Source: Rhodospirillales bacterium
GTDB taxonomy: Bacteria > Pseudomonadota > Alphaproteobacteria > Rhodospirillales > Casp-alpha2
DNA: 34,608 nucleotides
Direction: 5' to 3'
NCBI GenBank assembly: GCA_023145215.1
Contig: JAGLED010000019.1
Span: 1-34,608 of the forward strand
Position numbers and translations under genes: made by a program
Notes under the pieces: generated by a model
What the model was told of the DNA's origin: nothing
The model's input: only the letters and a program-made list of their open reading frames with translations
Database searches by the model: none
In this document: positions 8,903 to 17,024 of the stretch, one piece after another
How positions within the stretch are numbered: the stretch's first letter is position 1
How the letters are laid out: the number at the start of each line of letters is the position of its first letter

Positions 8903-9056
8903 ATATTTCCCGGACGGCGGCACGCCGATCCGGGAGCCATTTTTCAGATGAACCACAGAGGCACCGAGGGCGCAGATATGCTGCGGCTCAGGTCTACCTC
9001 TGTGCCTCTGTGTCTCTGTGGTTATTTCGACTGGGTTCCCGCTTTCGCGGGAATGA
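8903..9056 (+). repeat. Composite repeat, copy 1 (CCCGGACGG module + AACCACAGAG element + family C half-unit)
   Basis: Three modules lie in series in the sodB/Mth938 gap. A palindromic module with TTTCCCGGACGGCGGCACGC occupies 8903-8940. A 73-bp element at 8951-9023 is bounded by AACCACAGAG (8951-8960) and CTCTGTGGTT (9014-9023), with outer arms imperfectly complementary over about 27 bases and a conserved ATGCTGCGG core. A half-unit GGGTTCCCGCTTTCGCGGGA, followed by ATGACA, occupies about 9032-9056. The first two modules recur in the same order and orientation at three other places in this window. Confidence 0.85.
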
Positions 9057-9066
9057 CACGGCGTGC

Positions 9067-9450
9067 TCAGTCGACCGCGAGGATCGCCGCCGCGACGCGG
9101 CGTTCCTCGGCAACGAGGACATTGAACGTGCGGCACGCGGCGCCGGTGTCCATCCATTCGAGCACGATGCCGTGCTCTCTTAGCGCCGGACGCAGTCCCT
9201 TGGGAATCATCGAGAACTTCGGCCCGCAGCCGACCAGCAATATATCGACCGCGTCCTTCTCGGCGACGATGCCGGAAAGCGTATCCAGGGAAATGTCGTC
9301 GGGATCGCCGACGGACCAGTTTTCGGTCCGTTCGGGAAAGATCAGGATGGAACTCTCGTACACCTCGCCGGTCACGCGAAACCGGCGGTCACCATAAGAC
9401 TGGATGAGCTGACGGTTCTCGGGAACGACGGGATTGATGTCGAGGGTCAT
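9067..9450 (-). CDS. Mth938-domain protein (DUF498, NDUFAF3-like)
   Basis: This 127-residue protein consists of one Mth938-like domain. Visible are RFRVTGEVYESSILIFPE (about 23-40), the glycine-rich DILLVGCGPKF (about 69-79) and the C-terminal GIVLEWMDTGAACRTFNVLV. The human relative NDUFAF3 is a mitochondrial complex I assembly factor; the bacterial role is not established. It lies 24 bases downstream of secF and is very probably cotranscribed with yajC-secD-secF, an arrangement common in Alphaproteobacteria. An AAGGAGA sequence about 13 bases upstream of the ATG at 9450 may serve as the ribosome-binding site. Confidence 0.9.
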   Translation of the reverse strand: MTLDINPVVPENRQLIQSYGDRRFRVTGEVYESSILIFPERTENWSVGDPDDISLDTLSGIVAEKDAVDILLVGCGPKFSMIPKGLRPALREHGIVLEWMDTGAACRTFNVLVAEERRVAAAILAVD

Positions 9451-9474
9451 CCGGTGGGCCTGTCTCCTTGAAAA

Positions 9475-10428
9475 TCAGGGCGCGTCGGGCTGCGCCTGCG
9501 CCTCGTCTTCGTCGTCACCGGCAAGCCCGCCGCGGGCCTTGTCGTCGAGGCCGAAGTACAACAGAAGCGGCACGGCGATGCAAATCGACGAATAGGTCCC
9601 GACCACGACACCCCAGATCATCGCGAACGAGAAATCGCGGATCACTTCGCCACCCAGGAAGAACAGCGCCGCCAACGCCAGCAACGTCGTCAGCGAGGTG
9701 ATCAACGTCCGCGAAAGCGTGTTGTTGATCGAGAGATTGAGCAGCTCGGCCAACGGCATGGTCTTATATTTTCGCAGGTTCTCGCGCACCCGATCATAAA
9801 CGACCACGGTATCGTTGATCGAGTACCCCGCAATGGTCAGCACGGCGGCGACCGTCGACAGGTTGAACTCGAACCCCAGCAACGCGAAGATCCCGATGGT
9901 CGTCGTCACGTCATGAACCAATGCCATCACGGCGCCGACGCCGAACTGCCATTCGAAACGGAACCAGATGTAGACCAGGATCGCCAGCATCGCCAGCGAC
10001 ACCGCCATGATGCCGTCTTCGAGAAGCTCCGCCGAGACCTGCGGGCCGACGAACTCGGTCCGGCGGTACTGGACGTTCTCCTCGAGCGCGCCCTTGACCG
10101 CGTTGACCGCTTCCTGCTGCGCGGCGTCGCCGCCGGGCTGGCGCTGGATACGGATCAGGACGTCGGTGGGTTCGCCGAATTCCTGCAGCGAGATATCGCC
10201 GAGGCCGAGCGTCGAAAGCTTGCCCCGCATGTCGGCGATGTTGGCGGGACCTTCAGTCCTGACCTCGATCAGGATGCCGCCTTTGAAGTCGATGCCGAAG
10301 TTGAGGCCCTTGGTCAGGGTGAGCGCGACCGAGGCCGCAAGCAGCAGCGCGCTGATCACGAAGAACAACTTCCGCTTCGAAATGAAACCGATATCGACGT
10401 CGGCGGGGACCAGATTGAGCGCCTTCAT
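9475..10428 (-). CDS. secF: Protein translocase subunit SecF
   Basis: This 317-residue inner-membrane protein works with SecD to pull exported proteins through SecYEG using the proton gradient. It shows the N-terminal membrane segment (KRKLFFVISALLLAASVALT), the small periplasmic domain beginning GLNFGIDFKGG, and a C-terminal block of about five membrane segments. The conserved IAGYSINDTVVVYDRVREN signature and the ALVHDV motif are both in that block. It starts 14 bases after the secD stop, with an AAGGGAGAG ribosome-binding site before the ATG at 10428. The length and order are normal. The last ~15 residues are a short acidic tail (DDEDEAQAQPDAP). Confidence 0.97.
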   Translation of the reverse strand: MKALNLVPADVDIGFISKRKLFFVISALLLAASVALTLTKGLNFGIDFKGGILIEVRTEGPANIADMRGKLSTLGLGDISLQEFGEPTDVLIRIQRQPGGDAAQQEAVNAVKGALEENVQYRRTEFVGPQVSAELLEDGIMAVSLAMLAILVYIWFRFEWQFGVGAVMALVHDVTTTIGIFALLGFEFNLSTVAAVLTIAGYSINDTVVVYDRVRENLRKYKTMPLAELLNLSINNTLSRTLITSLTTLLALAALFFLGGEVIRDFSFAMIWGVVVGTYSSICIAVPLLLYFGLDDKARGGLAGDDEDEAQAQPDAP

Positions 10429-10442
10429 GACTTATCTCTCCC

Positions 10443-12023
10443 TTACAACGGCAATTCGGTCGGGCGCTTGGCGCGCAACCACGACACGACAAACAGACGT
10501 GTCAGCATGATCGCCGTGAACATCGACGTTACGATCCCGATGGCCAGCGTGACCGCGAAGCCCCGGACCGGGCCGGAGCCGAACGAATACAGAAGGATCG
10601 CGGCGATCAGCGTCGTCAGGTTGGCGTCGATGATGGTCGACAGCGCGCGACCGTAACCGGCGTCGATCGACGAGATCGGCGTCCGCCCGGCGCGCATTTC
10701 CTCGCGGATACGCTCGAAGATCAGCACGTTGGCGTCGACCGCCATCCCGATGGTCAGCACGATCCCGGCGATCCCCGGCAGTGTCAGCGTCGCCTGCAAC
10801 AGCGACAGCAGTCCCAGGATCAGGAACAGGTTCATCGCCAGCGCGATATCGGCGTAAAGACCGAAGCGGCCGTAGGCGATGGCCATGAAGATCACCACGA
10901 GCACCATACCCACCAGGCACGCGATCTCACCGGCGGCGATGGAATCGGCGCCGAGGCCTGGGCCGACGGTGCGTTCCTCAAGAATGGTCAAAGGCGCGGG
11001 CAACGCACCGGCACGCAGCAACAGCGCCAGGTCTTGGGTGTCCTGAACAGAAAACCCGCCGGAAATCTGACCGGTCCCACCAAGGATTGGCTCCTGAATC
11101 ACCGGGGCCGAGATCACCTTGCCGTCCAGCACAATGGCGAACGGGCGTTTGACGTTCTCGGTCGTGACCTTGCCGAATTTCTTGGCGCCCAGCGTATCGA
11201 AGCGGAACGAGACCACCGGCTGGTTGTCACGCCCATCGAAGGTCGGCTGCGCATCGACCAGATTCTCGCCGCTGACCGCGACGCGCTTCTTGACGAGGAT
11301 GTATTGCTGGCCGGTCGGGGAATTCGCCCCCTCCAGCATGGGCAGAAGTTGCGAGCCCGGGGGCACGCGACCGGCGAGCGCCTCGTCCACCGAGTTTTCG
11401 AGATCGACCATCTGGAACGTCAGCTTGGCGGTTTTGCCGATCAGGCTTTTGACGCGCTCCGGATCGTCGATACCCGGCAACTGCACGATGACCCGGTCGT
11501 CGCCCTGGCGCTGGATCGTCGGCTCACGGACGCCGGTCTCGTCGATCCGGCGGCGGATGATCTCGATCGACTGCTGCACCGCGGACGTGCGGCGCTCGGC
11601 GATCTGCTGGTCGGTCATGGTGATGGTGATGCGATCACCGTCGAGAGACGTTTCCGCGGCGCTATCGAGGCCCCGCATCAGCTCCAACGCTTTCTCGCGT
11701 TCGTCGGCGTTGGGAATGGTCACACCGGCGCTGTGCTCCTGCTTGCCGAGCGCGCGGTAACGGATTCGCTCGCTCCTCAATTCGGCGCGCGCACTGTCGA
11801 CCAGGGTTTCCAGATACTCGTCGATGACGGCCTGGACCTCGACTTCGAGCAGCAGGTGCGAACCGCCCCTGAGATCGAGCCCCAGGTTCACCTGATTGTG
11901 CGGCAGCCAGTCCGGCAACTGCTTAGTGGTTTCCTCGTCAACGAAGTTCGGCGCGGCGAACGCCAGACCAAGCAGGCAGATCAGAGCGACCAGCACCTTT
12001 TTCCAGGTCGGGAAATTGACCAT
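10443..12023 (-). CDS. secD: Protein translocase subunit SecD
   Basis: This 526-residue partner of SecF has an N-terminal membrane segment (KKVLVALICLLGLAFAAPNF, about 8-27) followed by the periplasmic P1 head. The head begins with the family motif LGLDLRGGSHLLLEVE and contains VIVQLPGIDDPERVKSLIGK. The C-terminal membrane block holds GIVLTIGMAVDANVLIFERI, the SecD proton-pathway signature. It functions in late protein export. An AGGAA ribosome-binding site precedes the ATG at 12023. The gene lies between yajC and secF on the minus strand with short gaps, forming the standard yajC-secD-secF operon. Confidence 0.98.
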   Translation of the reverse strand: MVNFPTWKKVLVALICLLGLAFAAPNFVDEETTKQLPDWLPHNQVNLGLDLRGGSHLLLEVEVQAVIDEYLETLVDSARAELRSERIRYRALGKQEHSAGVTIPNADEREKALELMRGLDSAAETSLDGDRITITMTDQQIAERRTSAVQQSIEIIRRRIDETGVREPTIQRQGDDRVIVQLPGIDDPERVKSLIGKTAKLTFQMVDLENSVDEALAGRVPPGSQLLPMLEGANSPTGQQYILVKKRVAVSGENLVDAQPTFDGRDNQPVVSFRFDTLGAKKFGKVTTENVKRPFAIVLDGKVISAPVIQEPILGGTGQISGGFSVQDTQDLALLLRAGALPAPLTILEERTVGPGLGADSIAAGEIACLVGMVLVVIFMAIAYGRFGLYADIALAMNLFLILGLLSLLQATLTLPGIAGIVLTIGMAVDANVLIFERIREEMRAGRTPISSIDAGYGRALSTIIDANLTTLIAAILLYSFGSGPVRGFAVTLAIGIVTSMFTAIMLTRLFVVSWLRAKRPTELPL

Positions 12024-12060
12024 CTGGGAATTCCTGTCGTTTTAGCGGCCGGTCGTCGGA

Positions 12061-12573
12061 TCAGCTCTTTTTGTCGTCTTTGTTCTCGGTGTCGCCGGAC
12101 GCGTCATCCGATTTATCGGCGGCGTCCGCATCGTCGGCTTTTTCGGGTTCAGCAGCAGGTGCCTGGGCCGGTGCCGGTTTGGAGCCGCCACCGAACAACT
12201 GCGACAGCAGACCGCCCTTTTTCTGGCCCGCGTCGTTGGCCGCCTGGCCGCCAACCGGCTCGGTGCGGTTGAGAACGCCCGAGATGGTCGAACGCTGCAC
12301 CTTGACCTTCACGTCCTTGGCGATTTCGACGGTCAGTTCGTTGTCGTTGTCGACCTTGGTAACCGTGCCGATAATGCCGCCGCCAGTGATCACCTTGTCA
12401 CCACGGCGAATACTTTCGAGGAGTTCCTTGTGCTGTTTCATCTTCTTCTGCTGCGGACGGATCAGCAGGAAATAAAACACCACGAAAATCAGGATCAGCG
12501 GCAAAAACGCCTGGAACGCATTGCCGCCGCCGGCACCGCCTGCCGCTTGTGCATAGGCCTCGGAAATAAACAT
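12061..12573 (-). CDS. yajC: Preprotein translocase subunit YajC, with an acidic C-terminal extension
   Basis: This is the small membrane accessory subunit of the SecDF complex. The N-terminal half is typical: one membrane helix (FQAFLPLILIFVVFYFLLIR, about 20-39), PQQKKMKQHKELLESIRRGD, then GGIIGTVTKVDNDNELTVEI. It is 170 residues long rather than the usual ~110. After about residue 105 it continues into a low-complexity tail rich in Ala, Pro, Asp and Lys (AEPEKADDADAADKSDDA and beyond). GAGGAG lies about 10 bases upstream of the ATG at 12573. It is the first gene of the yajC-secD-secF-Mth938 operon, so the promoter should lie in the 318-bp gap upstream. Confidence 0.95.
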   Translation of the reverse strand: MFISEAYAQAAGGAGGGNAFQAFLPLILIFVVFYFLLIRPQQKKMKQHKELLESIRRGDKVITGGGIIGTVTKVDNDNELTVEIAKDVKVKVQRSTISGVLNRTEPVGGQAANDAGQKKGGLLSQLFGGGSKPAPAQAPAAEPEKADDADAADKSDDASGDTENKDDKKS

Positions 12574-12891
12574 CTCTCAAACTCCTCAAAGACGCGTCTG
12601 CCCGGGCGTTTTCGCCCATTCGGTAAAAGTGGCCGGACTATAGCGCTCAGGCCCCGAGTTGCAACCGATTCTGACGGAAACCCAAGGGATTCCCAATTAA
12701 CGGTTGGTAATGTTTCCTGCATTGAAAAGTGCCCCCTCACCTGTCCTCCCCCCATTTCATGAGGAAGAGGGACCCCGCCGCAAAATCAGTCGTAACCCCT
12801 CTCCCCCTTCCCAAGGGGAAGAGGTCGGGTGAGGGGGTAAGCATGCCGAAGTGTTTGACGGTCCGGAGAGCCGCGTTTAATTTCCGCGCCC
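12574..12891. repeat. Intergenic region with family B element, copy 2
   Basis: This is the gap between the divergent yajC and DUF815 genes. About 150 bases next to yajC show nothing recognisable beyond possible promoter DNA. From 12732 to 12840 lies a family B element. It opens CCCCCTCACCTGTCCTCCCC and contains GAAGAGGGACCCCGCCGCAA. It ends with a CCCCTCTCCCCCTTCCCAAG hairpin arm and the closing GGGTGAGGGGGTAA. It closely resembles the two halves found at 29280-29450. Confidence 0.75.
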
Positions 12892-13746
12892 ATGATCGAT
12901 CAGGAAACCAAAGATCTTCTGGGCCGGATCGCCGGCGCGCTGGAACGGCTCGCCCCCGAACCGACACCGGAAGCCAGCCTCGACGACGCCGACGCGTTCG
13001 TCTGGCACTCCGCCGGCGGGCTCGAAGCCGTGCCGAACGTCAACCGCGTCGATATCGGCCTTCTGCAGGGCATCGACCGCCAGCAGGACATGCTGATCGA
13101 TAATACGCGCCGTTTCACCGACGGTTACCCCGCCAACAATGCCCTTTTGTGGGGCGCGCGCGGCACCGGCAAGTCGTCGCTGGTCAAGGCGACGCACGCC
13201 AAGATCAATGCCGAGACCCCGGGCGCGCTGGCGCTGATCGAAATCCACCGCGAAGACATTCCGTCGCTGCCGGTGTTGCTGAGCAAGCTCCGCAAGCAGG
13301 AACGCCGCTGCCTGATTTTCTGCGACGATCTCTCGTTCGACGGACAGGACGACGCATATAAATCGCTCAAGGCCGTGCTCGACGGCGGCGTCGAAGGCCG
13401 CCCCGACAACGTCCTGTTCTATGCGACGTCGAACCGCCGCCACCTGATGCCGCGCGACATGATCGAAAACGAACGTTCCAGCGCCATCAGCCCGTCCGAA
13501 GCGACCGAGGAAAAGGTCTCGCTTTCCGACCGTTTCGGCCTCTGGCTCGGCTTCCACAATGTCGATCAGCCGACATATTTCAAAATCATCGAGGGGTATG
13601 CCAAGCACTACGGCCTCGACGATCCGTCGATCGATCTGCGCAAGGAAGCCAACGAATGGTCGGTGACGCGCGGCGCACGATCGGGCCGTGTCGCGTGGCA
13701 GTTCATACAGGACCTCGCCGGACGTCTCGGCAAACGCCTGAACTAG
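12892..13746 (+). CDS. DUF815 family AAA-type ATP-binding protein
   Basis: This 284-residue P-loop ATPase belongs to the DUF815 family (PF05673). The Walker A motif is GARGTGKSSLVK (about 85-96), the Walker B-like motif is RCLIFCDDLSF (about 138-148), and a sensor-like VLFYATSNRRHLM (about 170-182) follows. ERFGLWLGF-type sequence appears here as DRFGLWLGFHN. The family resembles AAA+ proteins but has no firmly established role. The ATG at 12892 lacks a clear Shine-Dalgarno sequence, yet the family N-terminus (LERLAPEP and so on) starts soon after. Its last codons share the bases CTAG with the stop codon of the convergent small membrane protein gene, so the two genes overlap by 4 bases. Confidence 0.92.
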   Translation: MIDQETKDLLGRIAGALERLAPEPTPEASLDDADAFVWHSAGGLEAVPNVNRVDIGLLQGIDRQQDMLIDNTRRFTDGYPANNALLWGARGTGKSSLVKATHAKINAETPGALALIEIHREDIPSLPVLLSKLRKQERRCLIFCDDLSFDGQDDAYKSLKAVLDGGVEGRPDNVLFYATSNRRHLMPRDMIENERSSAISPSEATEEKVSLSDRFGLWLGFHNVDQPTYFKIIEGYAKHYGLDDPSIDLRKEANEWSVTRGARSGRVAWQFIQDLAGRLGKRLN

Positions 13747-14117
13747 AATTCCTTGAGAAAGAACATAGAGCCGCCGAGCAGCAGAATGGCGGCGAACACG
13801 GCGTTGATAACCCGATGGAAGACATAGCGCTGTAACGCCTCGCCTTCCCGGCGGCGGCGCGCGTCCGGATTTTCGAAGCGTTCGTTTTCGCGTTGTCTGG
13901 CCAGCATCGCCACCTGATGGGTCGCGGCGCGCTCATGCGGATCGCCGGAATGCTCGAATATTTCGGCGCGCATCGAGATCAGCAGCCCCAAAAGCCCCAC
14001 GAACCCGACCCCCATCCAGCCGAACCAGCGATGCCCGAACACAATCCCGCACGCCACGAAAAACGACATGACGACGAACGCGAATTTAGGTGAGCGCAAT
14101 AGGTTCATGATGCTCAT
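13743..14117 (-). CDS. Small membrane protein of unknown function
   Basis: This 124-residue protein has three predicted membrane segments. Two lie near the N-terminus (FAFVVMSFFVACGIVFGHRW and GWMGVGFVGLLGLLISM, about 12-48). One is C-terminal (VINAVFAAILLLGGSMFFL, about 103-121). Between them lies a charged, probably cytoplasmic stretch rich in Arg and Glu (MLARQRENERFENPDARRRR). I do not recognise a family. There are two candidate starts, ATG at 14117 and ATG at 14108; a GAGG sequence lies 3 or 12 bases upstream respectively. It is convergent with the DUF815 ATPase and shares its terminal four bases. Confidence 0.65.
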   Translation of the reverse strand: MSIMNLLRSPKFAFVVMSFFVACGIVFGHRWFGWMGVGFVGLLGLLISMRAEIFEHSGDPHERAATHQVAMLARQRENERFENPDARRRREGEALQRYVFHRVINAVFAAILLLGGSMFFLKEF

Positions 14118-14488
14118 GGCCTCATTTTAGCAGGATTTTTATCGACCGGTTCCAATTTGTTGTTTCCGCCGGGGACAGACAGTTTTTCATGCCCCTTAAC
14201 TGACGTTTGGGATCAGGGCGACGGATGTGCAGAAGAAGAAACTAAAACCACCGTCGTCCTGAACTCGAGTCAGGACCCATATTTCCCGGACGGGCCGAAA
14301 GGCCGATCCGGGACCCATCTCAAGAATTGAACCACAGAGACACCGAGCACACAGAGATGCTGCGGCCCGTACTTGCCCTGGGCCTCAGTGTCTCTGTGGT
14401 TCCCGAAACCTTCAGTACCTCATTAAAAGGCTGGCGGACATTCGCGGATGGGTCCCGGCTCAAGGCCGGGCAACAAGCATCCTTAGAA
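14118..14488 (+). repeat. Intergenic region with composite repeat, copy 2
   Basis: This 371-bp gap lies between nlpD and the small membrane protein gene. A CCGTCGTCCTGAACTCGAGT module (14251-14280) leads into the TTTCCCGGACGGGCCGAAAG palindrome (14279-14318). Next comes the AACCACAGAG...CTCTGTGGTT element (14330-14401), and finally a hairpin CCCGGC (14454-14459)/GCCGGG (14465-14470) of a type repeated at 33607-33623. The first ~130 bases contain GGGGACAGACAGTTTTTC at about 14171, which resembles sequence often seen near REP-associated transposase elements. No gene was seen. Confidence 0.8.
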
Positions 14489-15607
14489 TCAAGCCTTCTT
14501 CAGGTAATCCTCGGGGTTCTTAGGCCGCCGTCCCTTGCGGATCTCGAAGTGCAGTTGCGGGCGGTTGACCGACCCGGTCTGGCCGACGGTGGCGATTTTC
14601 TGGCCGCGCCGAACGCGCTGGCCGCGCCTCACCAGCAGATCCCGGTTGTGGGCATAGGCGGTCACGTACCCGTCCGCGTGCTTGATCAGCAACAGATTGC
14701 CGAAGCCGCGGATCTCGTTCCCCGCATAGGCGACGACGCCGTTTTCGGCGGCGACCACGGGCGTGCCCTCGGGCGCGATGATGTTGATACCGTCATTTCG
14801 CAAACCGCCCGTCTTGGTGCCGAAATTGGACATAAGCGGCCCCCTGACCGGCCAGACGAAACCCTTGCTGGTGCGTGCGGCGGGCGGCGGCACGGGGGCC
14901 GGCGGCTTCACCGGTGGGACCACGTTCACCACGCCCCCGGTGCGCTCGGGGGCCGGCGCGCGGGCCATCTGGCGCGGCGGCTTTTCCGGTTGCGGGGCCG
15001 GCGTGGCCTTGGCGGTGGCCGGTGCGGGCGCCGCCTTCGGCTGGGGCTTTTCGCCCTCGTCCTTTTCGGGAATCACCAGCACTTCGCCGATTTTCACGGT
15101 ATAGGGCGCCTCGACGCCATTGAGACGCGCCAGTTCGTACATCACCGCGTCATAGCGCTGAGCGATGGAATAGAGGGTGTCGCCAGGCGCCACCGTGTGC
15201 TGCTGACCGCGCGGCAGTTCGATGCGCTGCCCGACATTCAGCAGGTACGGCGGTTGCAGCTTGTTGGCGCGGATGATCGCCTGGACCGGCACCTTGTGGC
15301 GGCGCGATAGCGCATAGACCGTGTCGCCCGGGCCCACCTTGACCGCAGCCGCGTGAACGAAGGCGTTGTCGCTGCCCCCGGCAGAACGCACGGGGCGGCT
15401 GACGTTCCCCGACGGCTGGGCCTGCACCGCCTTGACCGGCGCGGCCCTTGGCGCCCGCTCGATCGTCGCTTGCGGCGCGGGACGCGGCGGCGGTGAATTC
15501 ATGTCGCGCGGCGGCGCATTGGACGGAATTTGAATGTTGCCGCAGGCGCTGAGCGCCGCAAGCATGGGCAGCAAGGCGATGGCGAGTATGGCGTTTTTTG
15601 CTCTCAA
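14489..15607 (-). CDS. nlpD: NlpD-like lipoprotein: two LysM domains and a degenerate LytM/M23 domain
   Basis: This 372-residue outer-membrane lipoprotein probably activates a cell-wall amidase during division. The N-terminus is a lipoprotein signal with lipobox LSAC (C22). Two LysM domains follow at about 92-135 and 138-180 (GPGDTVYALSRRHKVPVQAI; APGDTLYSIAQRYDAVMYEL), then a Pro/Ala linker and a C-terminal LytM domain at about 260-372. In the LytM domain the zinc ligands are largely lost. The H-x-G-x-D motif reads NDGIN and HxHFE reads QLHFE, as in E. coli NlpD, so it should bind but not cut peptidoglycan. The start is TTG, overlapping the pcm stop as TTGA, which implies translational coupling. 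It is last in serS-surE-pcm-nlpD. Confidence 0.9.
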   Translation of the reverse strand: MRAKNAILAIALLPMLAALSACGNIQIPSNAPPRDMNSPPPRPAPQATIERAPRAAPVKAVQAQPSGNVSRPVRSAGGSDNAFVHAAAVKVGPGDTVYALSRRHKVPVQAIIRANKLQPPYLLNVGQRIELPRGQQHTVAPGDTLYSIAQRYDAVMYELARLNGVEAPYTVKIGEVLVIPEKDEGEKPQPKAAPAPATAKATPAPQPEKPPRQMARAPAPERTGGVVNVVPPVKPPAPVPPPAARTSKGFVWPVRGPLMSNFGTKTGGLRNDGINIIAPEGTPVVAAENGVVAYAGNEIRGFGNLLLIKHADGYVTAYAHNRDLLVRRGQRVRRGQKIATVGQTGSVNRPQLHFEIRKGRRPKNPEDYLKKA

Positions 15608-16242
15608 CCGGCTTCCTCGTCACTGACCAGGGGTACGAAACGTACCAACCCCAGGTCCTCCGTCTCGATGTCGTCTTCAAGTTTGCGAACCCGGAGAAGA
15701 TGCTGCGTGCGTTCCTCCAGACCCACCGGCACCACCATGATTCCGCCGACGTCGAGCTGCTCCAGCAGCACGTGCGGCACATCGATTGCCGCGGCGGTCA
15801 CGATGATGCGCGAGAACGGCGCCTGCTCTTTCCACCCCATCGATCCGTCGCCGTAGCGCGTGACGATGTTGTTGAGCCCGAGCGTCCGGAACCGTTCCTC
15901 GGCCTCAGATAGTAACGGCTTATGTCTTTCGATGGTGTAAACGCGGCGGCAAATTTTCGCCAAAATTGCGGTCTGATACCCCGATCCGGTGCCGATTTCG
16001 AGGATTTTCACCCGGTCATTGAGCTCCAATGCCTGGGTCATCATCGCGACCACGGTCGGCTGTGAGATGGTCTGGTGCAGGCCGATGGGGAGCGGCGAGT
16101 TTTCGTACGCGCGTTCCCTGAACGCCGCCGGCACGAACAGCTCGCGCGGAATCGCGTGGATGGTGTCGAGCACCGTCTCGTCCGTGATGCCGTCCCCGAT
16201 CAGCGCGTTTTTCAGCGTGTCCGCATCGAGCACGCCGGACAT
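15604..16242 (-). CDS. pcm: Protein-L-isoaspartate O-methyltransferase
   Basis: This 212-residue SAM-dependent enzyme methylates isoaspartyl residues in aged proteins so that they can revert. The family features are present: PIGLHQTISQPTVVAMMTQA (about 50-69), the SAM-binding ILEIGTGSGYQTAILA (about 80-95), VYTIERHKPL, and FSRIIVTAAAIDVPHVLLEQ. Two starts are possible, ATG at 16242 and GTG at 16245. I chose the ATG, which overlaps the surE stop as TGATG; the GTG would give a 4-base overlap. The gene overlaps nlpD by 4 bases downstream. The surE-pcm-nlpD order is widely conserved in Proteobacteria. Confidence 0.96.
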   Translation of the reverse strand: MSGVLDADTLKNALIGDGITDETVLDTIHAIPRELFVPAAFRERAYENSPLPIGLHQTISQPTVVAMMTQALELNDRVKILEIGTGSGYQTAILAKICRRVYTIERHKPLLSEAEERFRTLGLNNIVTRYGDGSMGWKEQAPFSRIIVTAAAIDVPHVLLEQLDVGGIMVVPVGLEERTQHLLRVRKLEDDIETEDLGLVRFVPLVSDEEAG

Positions 16243-17024
16243 CACTTCATCCCGCCCTTGAGCTTGCGGAGCGTCGCCGCGTCCGTCAGGTCGAGCGCCA
16301 ACGGCGTCACCGACACCTTGCCCTCAATGGACGCGGCAAGGTCGGTGCCCTTGAGGTACTTGTCCTCGTCCCGTTGCGGACCGACCCAGAAATATTCGTC
16401 GCCGCGCGGATCGACGCCCCGCGTCAGTCCGCCGCCGATCTTGCGCCGTCCTTGGCGGCAGACCTCGATCCCCACGACCTTTGCCGCCGTCACATCGGGG
16501 AAGTTGACGTTGATGAAGATGCCCTTCGGCCAGCCTTGTTTGAACAACTGCTTCAGGACCTTGGGCGTCCAGTTCTTCGCCGTCGCCCATTTGACCTTGT
16601 GGCGATCCTCGTAGACCTGGCTCAGCGCCACCGACGGGATGCCCAGCATCGCCCCTTCCATTGCCGCGGCGACGGTGCCGGAATACGTCACATCCTCGCC
16701 CAGATTGCCGCCCCGGTTGATCCCGGACAGGATCAGGTCCGGCCGCTTGCCGTCCATGACCTTGGAAACCCCCAGCAAAACCGCGTCCGTCGGCGTGCCG
16801 TCGACGGCGTAGCGTTTTTCCGACACGTGACGGATCCTGAGCGGCCGGCGCAACGTCAGGGAATGGCTGGTCGCCGACTGTTCCGATTCCGGCGCGCAAA
16901 CCCAAAGCTCGCCGACGTGCGGTTTGATCGCATCTTCGAGGGCCTTAAGACCGGGCGCGTTGATGCCGTCGTCATTGGACAGCAACACCCGCGCTTTCTT
17001 GAGATCAAACCCCGCCTCAGCCAT
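16242..17024 (-). CDS. surE: 5'/3'-nucleotidase SurE
   Basis: This 260-residue survival protein SurE dephosphorylates nucleoside monophosphates in a metal-dependent way. The N-terminal [16 protein letters not shown] carries the metal-binding Asp pair D18-D19. Further family motifs are [17 protein letters not shown] and the Asn-containing [20 protein letters not shown]. The last ~60 residues are the family's extended C-terminal arm. The gene overlaps serS by 8 bases (17017-17024) and pcm by 1-4 bases, so the four genes serS-surE-pcm-nlpD should be one transcript with coupled translation. Confidence 0.97.
   Translation of the reverse strand: MAEAGFDLKKARVLLSNDDGINAPGLKALEDAIKPHVGELWVCAPESEQSATSHSLTLRRPLRIRHVSEKRYAVDGTPTDAVLLGVSKVMDGKRPDLILSGINRGGNLGEDVTYSGTVAAAMEGAMLGIPSVALSQVYEDRHKVKWATAKNWTPKVLKQLFKQGWPKGIFINVNFPDVTAAKVVGIEVCRQGRRKIGGGLTRGVDPRGDEYFWVGPQRDEDKYLKGTDLAASIEGKVSVTPLALDLTDAATLRKLKGGMK

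Noticed and set aside
11034-12272. A 412-codon plus-strand frame opposite secD and yajC
   Set aside because: It is antisense to two certain genes and its translation is Arg/Asp/Leu-rich with no recognisable motif.
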